In this document: piece by piece, positions 20,490 to 28,946 of the stretch | Numbering within the stretch: position 1 is the stretch's first letter | How the letters are laid out: each line of letters starts with the position of its first letter | Source: an uncultured Sulfolobales archaeon | Lineage (GTDB): Archaea; Thermoproteota; Thermoprotei_A; Sulfolobales; NBVN01 | Assembly: GCA_937949785.1 (NCBI GenBank) | Contig: CALEDH010000009.1 | Span: 62,001 to 126,000, forward strand | Length of the DNA stretch: 64,000 bases | Direction: 5' to 3' | Translations under genes and position numbers: made by a program | The notes under the pieces: model-generated | What the model was told of the DNA's origin: nothing | The model's database searches: none | Seen by the model: the letters and a program-made list of their open reading frames with translations, nothing else

Positions 20490-21722
20490 TTAGCTGTAAG
20501 GCCTCACCGGACTTATCGTTCTAAGCCTCCCCACAGCTCTTGGAATGGTGGATAACGTGTACTCTACGTCTTCTTCTTTATGGTAGTGAGAGACTTTAAA
20601 GAGTATGCTTCCATGCGCTTCCTCATGTTTTCTCCCGATAGCTAGTAATACATGGCTTGGCTCTAAAACCCTACTTGTACATGCACTCCCGCTGGAGACG
20701 TAAATACCGTTCATACTGAGTTCTACTGTTAGGGCTTCACCCTCAATAAACAGAAATGAAATGTTAGCGTTGTTCGGAGCTCTCCTATCTCCTAGGGGGC
20801 CGTTAACCTTAACATGTGGGACAGCGTTAATTATGCCGTTAACCAACTTATCTCTTAAGGCCTTCACATAAGCTACCCTACCATCAAAGTTGGTGAACAT
20901 CATCTCAGCTGCTTTCTTAAAACCAGCTATAGCTGGTACGTTTTCAACACCCGGCCATAACCTCTCAACGCTAAGCTGCCCTCTCAACGGGGACTCCACC
21001 TCGATCCCATTTCTTATGTAGAGAGCTCCCACACCTTTAGGACCATGTACCTTATGACTGCTTAACGTCATCATATCAACCCCGATTTTCCTCACATCTA
21101 TTGGAACCCACCCGTAAGCATCTGCAGCGTCTGTATGGAATACCGTGTTAGGATTTACACTTTTCACAACGTCTACGAGCTCCTTTAAATTTTGTTTAGT
21201 GCCGATTTCATGGTTAACCATTTGAACGCTAACTAAGGCAGTGTCCTTATCTACGTAGAGTTTTAAAAGTTCAGGATCTACAAATCCTTCAAGATCTACC
21301 GGTACTCTCTGCACTTTAAACCCGAGCATCTCTGAGGCAAGTTCGGCTGGGAATACGACGCTTAAATGCTCAATAGCTGAGACTATTACCTTCCCCCTCT
21401 TCCCCCTATTTTTAAGGAGGTAGCCTAACACAGCAAGGTTATTTGCTTCTGTACCGCTGTGAGTGAAAACTAATTCCTCAGAACTGTAAGCCCCAATAGT
21501 ACTAACTATAAACTCTTTTGCTTCGTAAACGGCTTCAAGAGCTTCCCAACCAACCTTATGTGTTATTGATGGATGTCCGTAACCTACTAAGTTATAGTAG
21601 GGAAGCATAGCATCTACAACTTCTCTAGGGACCCATCCGCTGTTTTCAAGGTCGAAGTAAACCTCTCTATTAGGAGTTCCATGGGCCTTTAAGAGTTCTC
21701 TAATCTTTGTATAAGAACTCAT
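20490..21722 (-). CDS. iscS: Cysteine desulfurase (IscS/NifS family)
   Basis: HSGTEANNLAVLGYLL, HTDAADAYGWVPIDV, TLSSHKVHGPKGVGALY (PLP Lys), SSGSACTSRVLEPSHVL. Confidence 0.95.
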   Translation of the reverse strand: MSSYTKIRELLKAHGTPNREVYFDLENSGWVPREVVDAMLPYYNLVGYGHPSITHKVGWEALEAVYEAKEFIVSTIGAYSSEELVFTHSGTEANNLAVLGYLLKNRGKRGKVIVSAIEHLSVVFPAELASEMLGFKVQRVPVDLEGFVDPELLKLYVDKDTALVSVQMVNHEIGTKQNLKELVDVVKSVNPNTVFHTDAADAYGWVPIDVRKIGVDMMTLSSHKVHGPKGVGALYIRNGIEVESPLRGQLSVERLWPGVENVPAIAGFKKAAEMMFTNFDGRVAYVKALRDKLVNGIINAVPHVKVNGPLGDRRAPNNANISFLFIEGEALTVELSMNGIYVSSGSACTSRVLEPSHVLLAIGRKHEEAHGSILFKVSHYHKEEDVEYTLSTIPRAVGRLRTISPVRPYS

Positions 21723-21745
21723 AGCTATGACCCCTACAATTACTG

Positions 21746-21973
21746 CTAAAAGTTATTCCCGACCATACTCCCTACTCTAATGGCTCTATATCTGAATTCT
21801 AGTAGGAAGTGCTTTAAAGCGTCTCCGGGGATATCATCAGGTTTAAACACAGTTTTAAGTTTCCTAGTACCTTTATCAGTAAGTCGGCGTATTTTTCTAT
21901 GAGGCCTAACTACTGTGTGGTCTGTACATGTATGTAAGCTCCTAGCTAGGTCTAAGATTAGAAGTTCCATCAC
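21746..21973 (-). CDS. Uncharacterised 75-aa protein translationally coupled to iscU
   Basis: Same-strand ORF sitting exactly between iscU and iscS, with a GTGATG start/stop overlap with iscU. Confidence 0.6.
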   Translation of the reverse strand: MMELLILDLARSLHTCTDHTVVRPHRKIRRLTDKGTRKLKTVFKPDDIPGDALKHFLLEFRYRAIRVGSMVGNNF

Positions 21974-22491
21974 TTACTCCCACCCTGTATTCCCTCCCTC
22001 ATAAACTTGGAATACCTCTCAAGCATCTCCTCCTCTTCAAGTACCTGCCTCTCCTCAACGGTCAAGTCTTTAGGAAGCCATTCAGGCATTACGTTACCTT
22101 TCTTATAGTAGGTCCTTATAGCTCTTTTTAAAGCACCGACAGCTAGGATGCTGCAGTGATATTTTATCGGCGGTAACCCGCCAAGCACGTCAGATACGGC
22201 TTTCCAAGAAATTCTCCACGCATCGGCTAAGCTCTTATTAATGATTAACTCTGTTAATATGCTTGCAGCTGCAATATTAGCTGCACACCCGTAACTCTCA
22301 AAAGTAGCCTTCTCGACGACGTCGACTTCACCGACCTTAATTATCTTAAGGTAAAGTTTAATCATATCACCGCAAGCAAGACTCCCAGCACTCTCAACAA
22401 CTGTAGCATCGCTCATAGGTCCTAAGTTCTTAGGATTACTGAAGATCTCTAATACCTTAGAACTGTATGGTAGTGGTATTCTAGTACTCAT
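21970..22491 (-). CDS. iscU: Fe-S cluster assembly scaffold (IscU/NifU N-terminal)
   Basis: YSSKVLEIFSNPKNLGPMSDAT, SYGCAANIAAASILTELI, IKYHCSILAVGALKRAI. Confidence 0.93.
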   Translation of the reverse strand: MSTRIPLPYSSKVLEIFSNPKNLGPMSDATVVESAGSLACGDMIKLYLKIIKVGEVDVVEKATFESYGCAANIAAASILTELIINKSLADAWRISWKAVSDVLGGLPPIKYHCSILAVGALKRAIRTYYKKGNVMPEWLPKDLTVEERQVLEEEEMLERYSKFMREGIQGGSK

Positions 22492-22843
22492 ACCATCACC
22501 TATAACTATGTTAATTTAAACATTTAAAAGCATATAATTATAAGAAACGTTTAATACATAAGATTGGAGGTGGGGGAATTCCTAAGTAGCATTAGCCCTA
22601 GTATTCCTCTACCTACTTAGCGGTGAATACTGCAGAGGATGCTGACTAGGACGTGCTCAACATACAGCGAATTAAGTAAGCTGGGTAGGCATACCCTAAA
22701 CCTCAGATATGATGACTCATCCGCTCACGGTGAAAGCCTCTCTATGATGGGATGGGAGGACCTGACGTAGTGAAAATTTACATTAGATCGGAGCTGACCG
22801 TTAATTCAAACATGCTACAGACTTCACTAAGTAATTATTACCT

Positions 22844-23728
22844 CTACTTAAGGTTATGCCGTTTAGGTATGTCCTTCTCTGCTAGTAATTCATCTAAACT
22901 CCCACTTCTATATCCGGAGAGCTCTAATGCTACGTATTTATAACCTAATTTCTTAAGCTCCTCAGATATCCTATCCATTATTTCCTCATTAAAGAGTTTA
23001 CGTCTCTCCCCAGGACCTACTTCAATCCTAGCAATGTAGTTATGGTCTCGGACCCTTACAAGTTCTATGCCTGTAAGTGATTTAATCAGCGATTCCGCAC
23101 TAGCTATCCTTCTCAATCTTTCAATAGTTATAGGTTCTCCATAAGGTATTCTAGAAGCTAAGCATGCTGCAGGCGGTTTACACCAATTTGGGAGTCCTAA
23201 AGCCTTAGCTAGAAGCCTCACTTCCTCCTTAGAGAGACCGGCTTCTACCAGCGGACTCCTAACGTTAAATTCTATGAGGGCTAAATAGCCTGGCCTATGC
23301 CCGTAGAGGTCTGACGCGTTAGTCCCATCAACAATTACCTTAGCACCGTACTTCCTAACAACTTCTACAGCCTTAATTAACAGGTTTTTCTTACAGAAGT
23401 AACACCTATTTGGGGGGTTGCTAATGAAATTATGGTCGTTAATTTCATCGCTTTCAATAATGACGTGGCGGAAGTTAAAGATTGAAGCTATTTCCTTAGC
23501 CCACTTAAGATCTTCCTCCGGGTATGTTGGGGATAGGGCTGTGAGTGCTATGACGTTCTCAGGACCTAAAGCCATCGTTGATACAGTAGCTACTACCGAA
23601 CTATCAAGACCTCCTGAGAAGAGCACTGCGATAGGTGCTTCAAAAGATTTTAATATGCTGACTAACCTAGTAAACTTACCCCTAATAGAGGGTTCTAAGC
23701 TACTCTGCACGTCATCTAAGCTAGTCAT
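22844..23728 (-). CDS. larE: ATP-dependent sacrificial sulfur transferase (LarE/PP-loop family)
   Basis: PP-loop AVLFSGGLDSSVVA, NRCYFCKKNLLIKA, DGTNASDLYGHRPGYLAL, RSPLVEAGLSKEEVRLLAKALGLP. Confidence 0.85.
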   Translation of the reverse strand: MTSLDDVQSSLEPSIRGKFTRLVSILKSFEAPIAVLFSGGLDSSVVATVSTMALGPENVIALTALSPTYPEEDLKWAKEIASIFNFRHVIIESDEINDHNFISNPPNRCYFCKKNLLIKAVEVVRKYGAKVIVDGTNASDLYGHRPGYLALIEFNVRSPLVEAGLSKEEVRLLAKALGLPNWCKPPAACLASRIPYGEPITIERLRRIASAESLIKSLTGIELVRVRDHNYIARIEVGPGERRKLFNEEIMDRISEELKKLGYKYVALELSGYRSGSLDELLAEKDIPKRHNLK

Positions 23729-23861
23729 GAAATCACCCCAAGCTAGTTATAATTAATATGGTAAGGGTATTAAAATCCTAATGACTATGAGTATTTAGCG
23801 ATATCAGTTCTGACCTAGCGTAAACTTCCCTCATACTAGGTCTTTCCTCCTCTTTTCATGG

Positions 23862-24033
23862 GAGGCTTTCACCGTGAACGGTGAAGACAGCACATATATT
23901 TGTTTTTGAAGGAGGTTTCTCATAGCTATCACGTCTCTGTCCCTCCTCCAACCCACATCTTCGGCACTCCATCAGTCTATACCAGCCCGGGCTTAGCCTA
24001 ACCCTACATCTTAGTCGTAGGCTTGAAGTGCCC
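23862..24033 (-). pseudogene. Relic of TnpB (IS605 OrfB) C-terminal zinc-finger region
   Basis: Reverse strand translates in pieces to GTSSLRLRCRVRLSPGWYRLMECRRCGLEE then, after a frameshift, RDVIAMRNLLQK: the TnpB CxxC finger and RDxxAxxN catalytic-end motif. Confidence 0.75.
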
Positions 24034-24466
24034 TCAGCCTTATACTCGATCGTTGTCTGAAGCTCTACCTATTCAATATCCCCCCTCCTATCTAGTCACT
24101 CAAGTTTGCCAGCGCTTCCAATACGGTATTTACGTATGTGTACATGTGCGGTGTAGTATTGCGTTTATCATAATGTATGTGGCTGTTACGAACGCTGTCA
24201 TAATTACTTTTATTAAGTGGTCTACTGCCTAACTACTCATCATCACTACGATAATGCCTTTATCAAAGATTTCAGGGTGGGAAGGCTTGAAAGGTTTTAA
24301 ATAGTGTTTGTGAGGTCCAGCCTAGCTGAGGATCGTATGTCTTGGGGACTACCATCTAATCACTAACTTTTCAGTAAGTACTTACCAAAACGTTATTGTA
24401 GGTATGTTGAAAACAACCTAATAGCTTTTATATCTATATTATTACGTAAATGTAGTAGGTGTTAAG

Positions 24467-24649
24467 ATGCCTAAGACCTTTAAGTGTTCGTTTTGCGGTG
24501 ATGACGTAGGGGTGGGAAGCGGGTTGATGTACGTAAGAAATGACGGTAGCATTATGTGGTTCTGCTCAAGTAAATGCTTAAAGAACTTCAGATTAAATAG
24601 AAAGCCTAGGAAGCTGCCATGGACTTTGAAATACGTAGTGACTAAGTAA
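24467..24649 (+). CDS. rpl24e: 50S ribosomal protein eL24
   Basis: KCSFCGDDVGVGSGLMYVRNDGSIMWFCSSKCLKNF. Confidence 0.95.
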   Translation: MPKTFKCSFCGDDVGVGSGLMYVRNDGSIMWFCSSKCLKNFRLNRKPRKLPWTLKYVVTK

Positions 24650-24720
24650 TCACACATTAAATGCTACCGTCTCGGAAGAGCTTATAAGGACCTGAGGTAA
24701 TTATTTGAGGAGGATGTACT

Positions 24721-24981
24721 ATGGGTGAGGAGGAGAGGGTAGTGGTTAACCAGCCTGAAGTTAATGTGGTAGAGGAGTTTGGCTTCCCAGCTGAGGTGCT
24801 TCAGATCATCGGACGTACTGGAGTGACCGGTGAGATAACTCAAGTTCGTGTTAGGGTTTTAGAGGGGAGGGATAAGGGTAGGATAATAACCAGGAATGTG
24901 AAAGGCCCTGTCAGAGTTGGTGATATAGTTATACTTAGGGAGACGGAGAGGGAGGCTAGGAAGTTAGTAGCTCGTAGGTAG
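24721..24981 (+). CDS. rps28e: 30S ribosomal protein eS28
   Basis: [62 protein letters not shown]. Confidence 0.97.
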   Translation: MGEEERVVVNQPEVNVVEEFGFPAEVLQIIGRTGVTGEITQVRVRVLEGRDKGRIITRNVKGPVRVGDIVILRETEREARKLVARR

Positions 24982-24990
24982 TTAATAAAC

Positions 24991-26817
24991 TTACTTTACC
25001 TGAAGGTTCTTAAGCAGTGGATTGATCGATAGTCCGAATGTCTGATTGGTTTTCTGTTTAATCCTTATGACTTCTTTGATAAGCTCTAAGACACCGTCAT
25101 CTATGGTTTCAGAGTACTTCGTAATCACTGTCTTTATATCATCCTCACTTGGGTTAGTGTACAGCACGTCGTTTTCGTCGAAATGTCTTCCAACCATAGC
25201 ATTTCCCTTAATAGAGATGGCTACTGTAGAACCCCTCCTAGCCTCATATACGTTCTTACCTTTATCCTGGATCTGCTTTATAACTCCTAACTCCCTCCCA
25301 TCAAACCTCATGACAGGGTATCCAGGCCTAATGACACCCTCTAAGACCTCTACCCCAACTATAGCTGGGTCACTCCTCCTAAACACGCATCCAGGTAAGA
25401 CCTTAAACTTACCTGGGAATACTACCTTAAGTAACTCACGCCTCCTCTCCTCCTCTCTTAAGCTATTAACCCACTCATCGTAGGACTCTAATAACTTATA
25501 TATGAGGTTATCGCTTAAGATCTTAATCCCCTCCTTAAATGCTAGTTCCTCAGCATCAGGTAAGGCCTTAACATTGAAGAGTAGGATAACACCTAAATAT
25601 CTGTTCTTCTTAGCTACTACTGATGCCTCTACAACCTCCCTCTTAGTTAGAGGGCCTACATCAGCAATCCTCACCGGTACCCCCCTACTCTCCAGGGAAT
25701 TCACTATAGCTTCTAGGGTGCCTAAGGCATCGCTCTTAACTATAACACCATCTACTTCCTTTCTAACTCTAATCTGAGCAACCTCCTCTAAGACCTTCCT
25801 CACGTAATCCTCTACTAAATCGCCTTCAGGCACTGCATATACTGGAGCGCCGGCTAAGGCTTCATCAAGACCTGGAGCGCTGATTCTAACACCGCTAGCG
25901 GCTACGACCTCATCTACAGAGGTAAAAACATCGTCGGGGGCTCTCATCTCATCTAAGGGTTTAGGCATTAGCAATGACCTCACCTTAGTTACTATAGGCT
26001 TATTTAACCCACCGACTACTATTTCATTACCCTTCCTCAAAACGCCGTTGTATACTATGACATCTACGCATGTGCCTAAACCCACTACCTCCTTAACCTC
26101 AAGTACGACGCCGCTTGCCGGACCTTCAGCAAACATCAGTTGGTGTGTTAGGTATCTCTGCGCTAGCCCAGCAAGCATAGCCAGTAGTTCCGCTATCCCC
26201 TCACCTGTCCTAGCCGATACTGGAACTATAGCTAACGTCTTAGTGAAGTCTTTAACCCTGTCAAACCTCTCTGCGTTAAAGCCTAAGTTACTTAACTCGC
26301 TGACGATCATATATAGTCTCCTATCTAACTCTTCCACTACTTGCTGATGCTGCTTCTTAACTGAGATTAAGAAGGGCTCCCCAGAACATTCCTTCCAGCC
26401 AGGCACTTTATCTATCTTATTTGCTGCGATTATGAAGGGTACCTTCCTACTCTTCAGTATATCAACACATTCTAAGGTCTGCTTCTTAACTCCTTCATTT
26501 ACATCGATAACCAGTATAGAGAAGTCAGCGATGCTACCACCCCTCCTCCTCAAATTACTGAATGCTTCATGTCCTGGGGTGTCTATGAATAGCAGTCCCG
26601 GTATTTTAAGCTGTATATTAAACATGAACCTCAAAGGCCTCACTAACTCATTAATAACTGATGATGGAACTAGGCTAGCACCTATATGTTGGGTCATCTC
26701 ACCAGGTTCTTTCTTTATTACAGCCGTACCTCTAATCTTATCTAATAATGATGTCTTACCGTGGTCTACATGGCCTAAGACCACTACTATAGGTTGCCTT
26801 AACCTCCTCTCAGCAAT
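24991..26817 (-). CDS. infB: Translation initiation factor aIF5B (IF2-like); start extended to candidate ATT codon
   Basis: GHVDHGKTSLLDKIRG, DTPGHEAF, NKID. The upstream in-frame sequence (ATT)AERRLRQPIVVV matches the expected N-terminus and follows GGGGAG. The ORF track starts at an internal GTG (26784). Confidence 0.9.
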   Translation of the reverse strand: MAERRLRQPIVVVLGHVDHGKTSLLDKIRGTAVIKKEPGEMTQHIGASLVPSSVINELVRPLRFMFNIQLKIPGLLFIDTPGHEAFSNLRRRGGSIADFSILVIDVNEGVKKQTLECVDILKSRKVPFIIAANKIDKVPGWKECSGEPFLISVKKQHQQVVEELDRRLYMIVSELSNLGFNAERFDRVKDFTKTLAIVPVSARTGEGIAELLAMLAGLAQRYLTHQLMFAEGPASGVVLEVKEVVGLGTCVDVIVYNGVLRKGNEIVVGGLNKPIVTKVRSLLMPKPLDEMRAPDDVFTSVDEVVAASGVRISAPGLDEALAGAPVYAVPEGDLVEDYVRKVLEEVAQIRVRKEVDGVIVKSDALGTLEAIVNSLESRGVPVRIADVGPLTKREVVEASVVAKKNRYLGVILLFNVKALPDAEELAFKEGIKILSDNLIYKLLESYDEWVNSLREEERRRELLKVVFPGKFKVLPGCVFRRSDPAIVGVEVLEGVIRPGYPVMRFDGRELGVIKQIQDKGKNVYEARRGSTVAISIKGNAMVGRHFDENDVLYTNPSEDDIKTVITKYSETIDDGVLELIKEVIRIKQKTNQTFGLSINPLLKNLQVK

Positions 26818-26833
26818 TGCTAACTCCCCAGAA

Positions 26834-27916
26834 TTAAGATGTCTTATACCTTAAAATCGCTACTACGCCGTTGAAGGTTCCTTTAATCCATGCATACTCA
26901 GGTATTGACTCCGGTATCACATATGTTACAGCACCTGATTTCCTAGCTAGGTCTAAGAGCGTCTCAATATCTGAGTGGTCCTCAACCACTATTAAGACTT
27001 TAACCATACCTGAGTTTAAGTTACTAACTATTTCGTTAACACCGTATAGTGCTAGGCCGTCATCTTTAGCTAGGTGGAATTTAAACTCCTCAATAGCGTT
27101 TACCGCCTCAACATACTTATGACCCTTAATGATTTCAGAAGCCCTCATAACAAGTTCTTTAAGGCCTGGCTCTCCCTGAGAACTAACATCTATTAATGAA
27201 TTTATCACCTTATCCCTCAACCTATAGTCTACGTAATCACCCTTCAGGAAATCGTTTTTCGCGTAGCCAGGACCTCCTACTAAAATACCTCTAAGCTTGC
27301 CGTAGTCTAGGTACGGTAGGAAGTTCTTATTGACGACCTCACCAACCTTTTTATAGAACTCCTCAACCAACTCCTCAATAATCCTATCGTAACGTCTCTG
27401 AGACTGACCACCCTTACCATGCTTACCAGGTACGTACCCCTCAACCTCCTCTAAAACTATTAATGAAGTGCCCTTCAGCAAACCTATGGTTGCCTCATCA
27501 CGTTCTACGACGATTAAGCCGTAAACATCTGATTCCTCAACCATACCTTCAAGGAATTCTGTGTGGAAGTGCTTATCAGTCCTGTAGAAGTATATCGTAA
27601 CTGGCTCGGGCGGTGAGAAAAGTAGGCAGATAAATTCCTCCATATTCTCATCCTCCCCGGAGAATAGTACTAAACCGTTTGACGGGACCTTAGATACGCT
27701 GCTTAACCTATCTATAGCTGCTGTTAAAGCTCTTTGAACTCTATCCTTAGTTCTCTTGAGTTTTATGTTGTCAGTAATAGCTAGTTCCTGCCTTAGCATA
27801 GTGATGATATCGCTTACAGGCCTACCGGGAGGTACGTATAGTGAGAGTAGGGTTGTCGCATGAGATTTCCACCTCTTCAACTCCTTCACAATCTGCCTTA
27901 ACCGATCCCTATCAAT
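26834..27916 (-). CDS. prf1: Peptide chain release factor aRF1; start extended to candidate ATT codon
   Basis: NIKLKRTKDRVQRAL, GKGGQSQRRYDRI (GGQ). The upstream in-frame DRDRLRQIVKELKRWK looks like native N-terminus but has no ATG/GTG/TTG. The track starts at an internal GTG (27889). Confidence 0.9.
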   Translation of the reverse strand: MDRDRLRQIVKELKRWKSHATTLLSLYVPPGRPVSDIITMLRQELAITDNIKLKRTKDRVQRALTAAIDRLSSVSKVPSNGLVLFSGEDENMEEFICLLFSPPEPVTIYFYRTDKHFHTEFLEGMVEESDVYGLIVVERDEATIGLLKGTSLIVLEEVEGYVPGKHGKGGQSQRRYDRIIEELVEEFYKKVGEVVNKNFLPYLDYGKLRGILVGGPGYAKNDFLKGDYVDYRLRDKVINSLIDVSSQGEPGLKELVMRASEIIKGHKYVEAVNAIEEFKFHLAKDDGLALYGVNEIVSNLNSGMVKVLIVVEDHSDIETLLDLARKSGAVTYVIPESIPEYAWIKGTFNGVVAILRYKTS

Positions 27917-28033
27917 GCTATATTCACTAAATACATCTCACCAGTACATTATAGTACGTCGAGCTGCTTAAAACTCTAACTAATCTCAATGAACCACCGA
28001 CTTTTTAAGAAGTTAGGAGAGGTATAGAGCAAA

Positions 28034-28318
28034 GTGGTTGTGGAGATGGTTAAGAAGGTAGTAGTATTTGTCGGATATAATAGTAGTAGTTACGAATTAG
28101 TACGGAAGCTAAGATTTGTTAGCTTAGACTTTGACCTAGAGCTAATACATATCCCAGACTCTGATGAGAGTACCTTAACAGAAGTAACGCTGCCTTCTAT
28201 AATGGTTGAATACGTAGATGGGGGTAAGATAAGGCGTGAGGAGGTACGTTCAGTAGACCAATTAAACACATACTTAGAAATGGTAAGTGATCAAGTATCA
28301 AACACCCTCCTAGCATAG
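28034..28318 (+). CDS. Hypothetical protein (94 aa)
   Basis: ORF with good codon composition and intergenic position; no family recognised. Confidence 0.5.
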   Translation: MVVEMVKKVVVFVGYNSSSYELVRKLRFVSLDFDLELIHIPDSDESTLTEVTLPSIMVEYVDGGKIRREEVRSVDQLNTYLEMVSDQVSNTLLA

Positions 28319-28438
28319 TGTCCAACATTAATTGAAGTTTAGATAGCTCTTAAATTAGGTTAAAATCGGTCTAGGAGGTCGTATTAAGCTTGAAGGTTTA
28401 GGTCTCATCGTAATTAACTTTAAACGGATGGGTTAAAT

Positions 28439-28560
28439 GGTCTTTAGTAGGCTTACGTAGCACTCGGATTCACCAGCCTTAACCCCTCAGGGATTCTTCG
28501 AAGCCCTCATCAGCCTTACAACATCTCAGGATGAACCCTCCCCATCTCTGGTAGTTCACG
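28439..28560 (-). pseudogene. Relic of TnpB 3' end (C-terminal tail)
   Basis: Reverse strand GGTTAAGGCTGGTGAATCC...GTAAGCCTACTAAAGACC closely matches the TnpB-tail-like sequence at 49171-49219. Confidence 0.5.
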
Positions 28561-28685
28561 TAGTAACTTTAAGGGTGTAAAGCCTTCCATCAATATTATT
28601 TTTATCTTGAAACAGTTGAATATTAAGTTTCAGCGACTATATCCGGTGTGTAAAGCGGTATTCAAGCGTTTTACTTGTAGGTTGG

Positions 28686-28795
28686 TGCGGGGGGTGGGAT
28701 TCGAACCCACGCAGGCCTACACCATCGGGTCTCCTACTGATAGTTGGAAACAGGTCTTAAGCCCGACCCCTTTGACCTAGCTCGGGCACCCCCGC
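28686..28795 (-). tRNA. tRNA-Leu (TAA) with intron; CCA encoded (28683-28685)
   Basis: Acceptor GCGGGGG/CCCCCGC, T-arm GTGGGTTCGAATCCCAC, anticodon stem TCGGG/CCCGA with loop CTTAAG-A split by a 25-nt intron (28731-28755). Confidence 0.93.
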
Positions 28796-28946
28796 ACCAT
28801 ATAAGTAACTTGTATTAGGGTTTTAAATTTATTAATTTACCTGTAAATGATTAGCTATAACTTCTAGGTGGTTTATTCTCTAAGCAGTTAACCATCTGCT
28901 TACGTGGTGGTAGAGGTAGCGTTCTTACAATGGTTAAATGTTCTGA

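Noticed and set aside
22515-22528. TTTAAACATTTAAA upstream of iscU as a possible regulator operator
   Set aside because: Position about 25-35 bp upstream of the iscU start fits an ordinary TATA/BRE element; it does not match the TTTAACNNNGTTAAA operator.
22706-22775. Possible C/D box sRNA (ATGATGA ... CTATGATGG ... CCTGA)
   Set aside because: No D' box and atypical spacing; the CACGGTGAAAGCCTC segment is better explained as a transposon-end remnant shared with 23862-23881.
23762-24460. ORF 24023..24232 (+) as a real gene
   Set aside because: Lies in a region of decayed TnpB on the opposite strand; no recognisable protein features.
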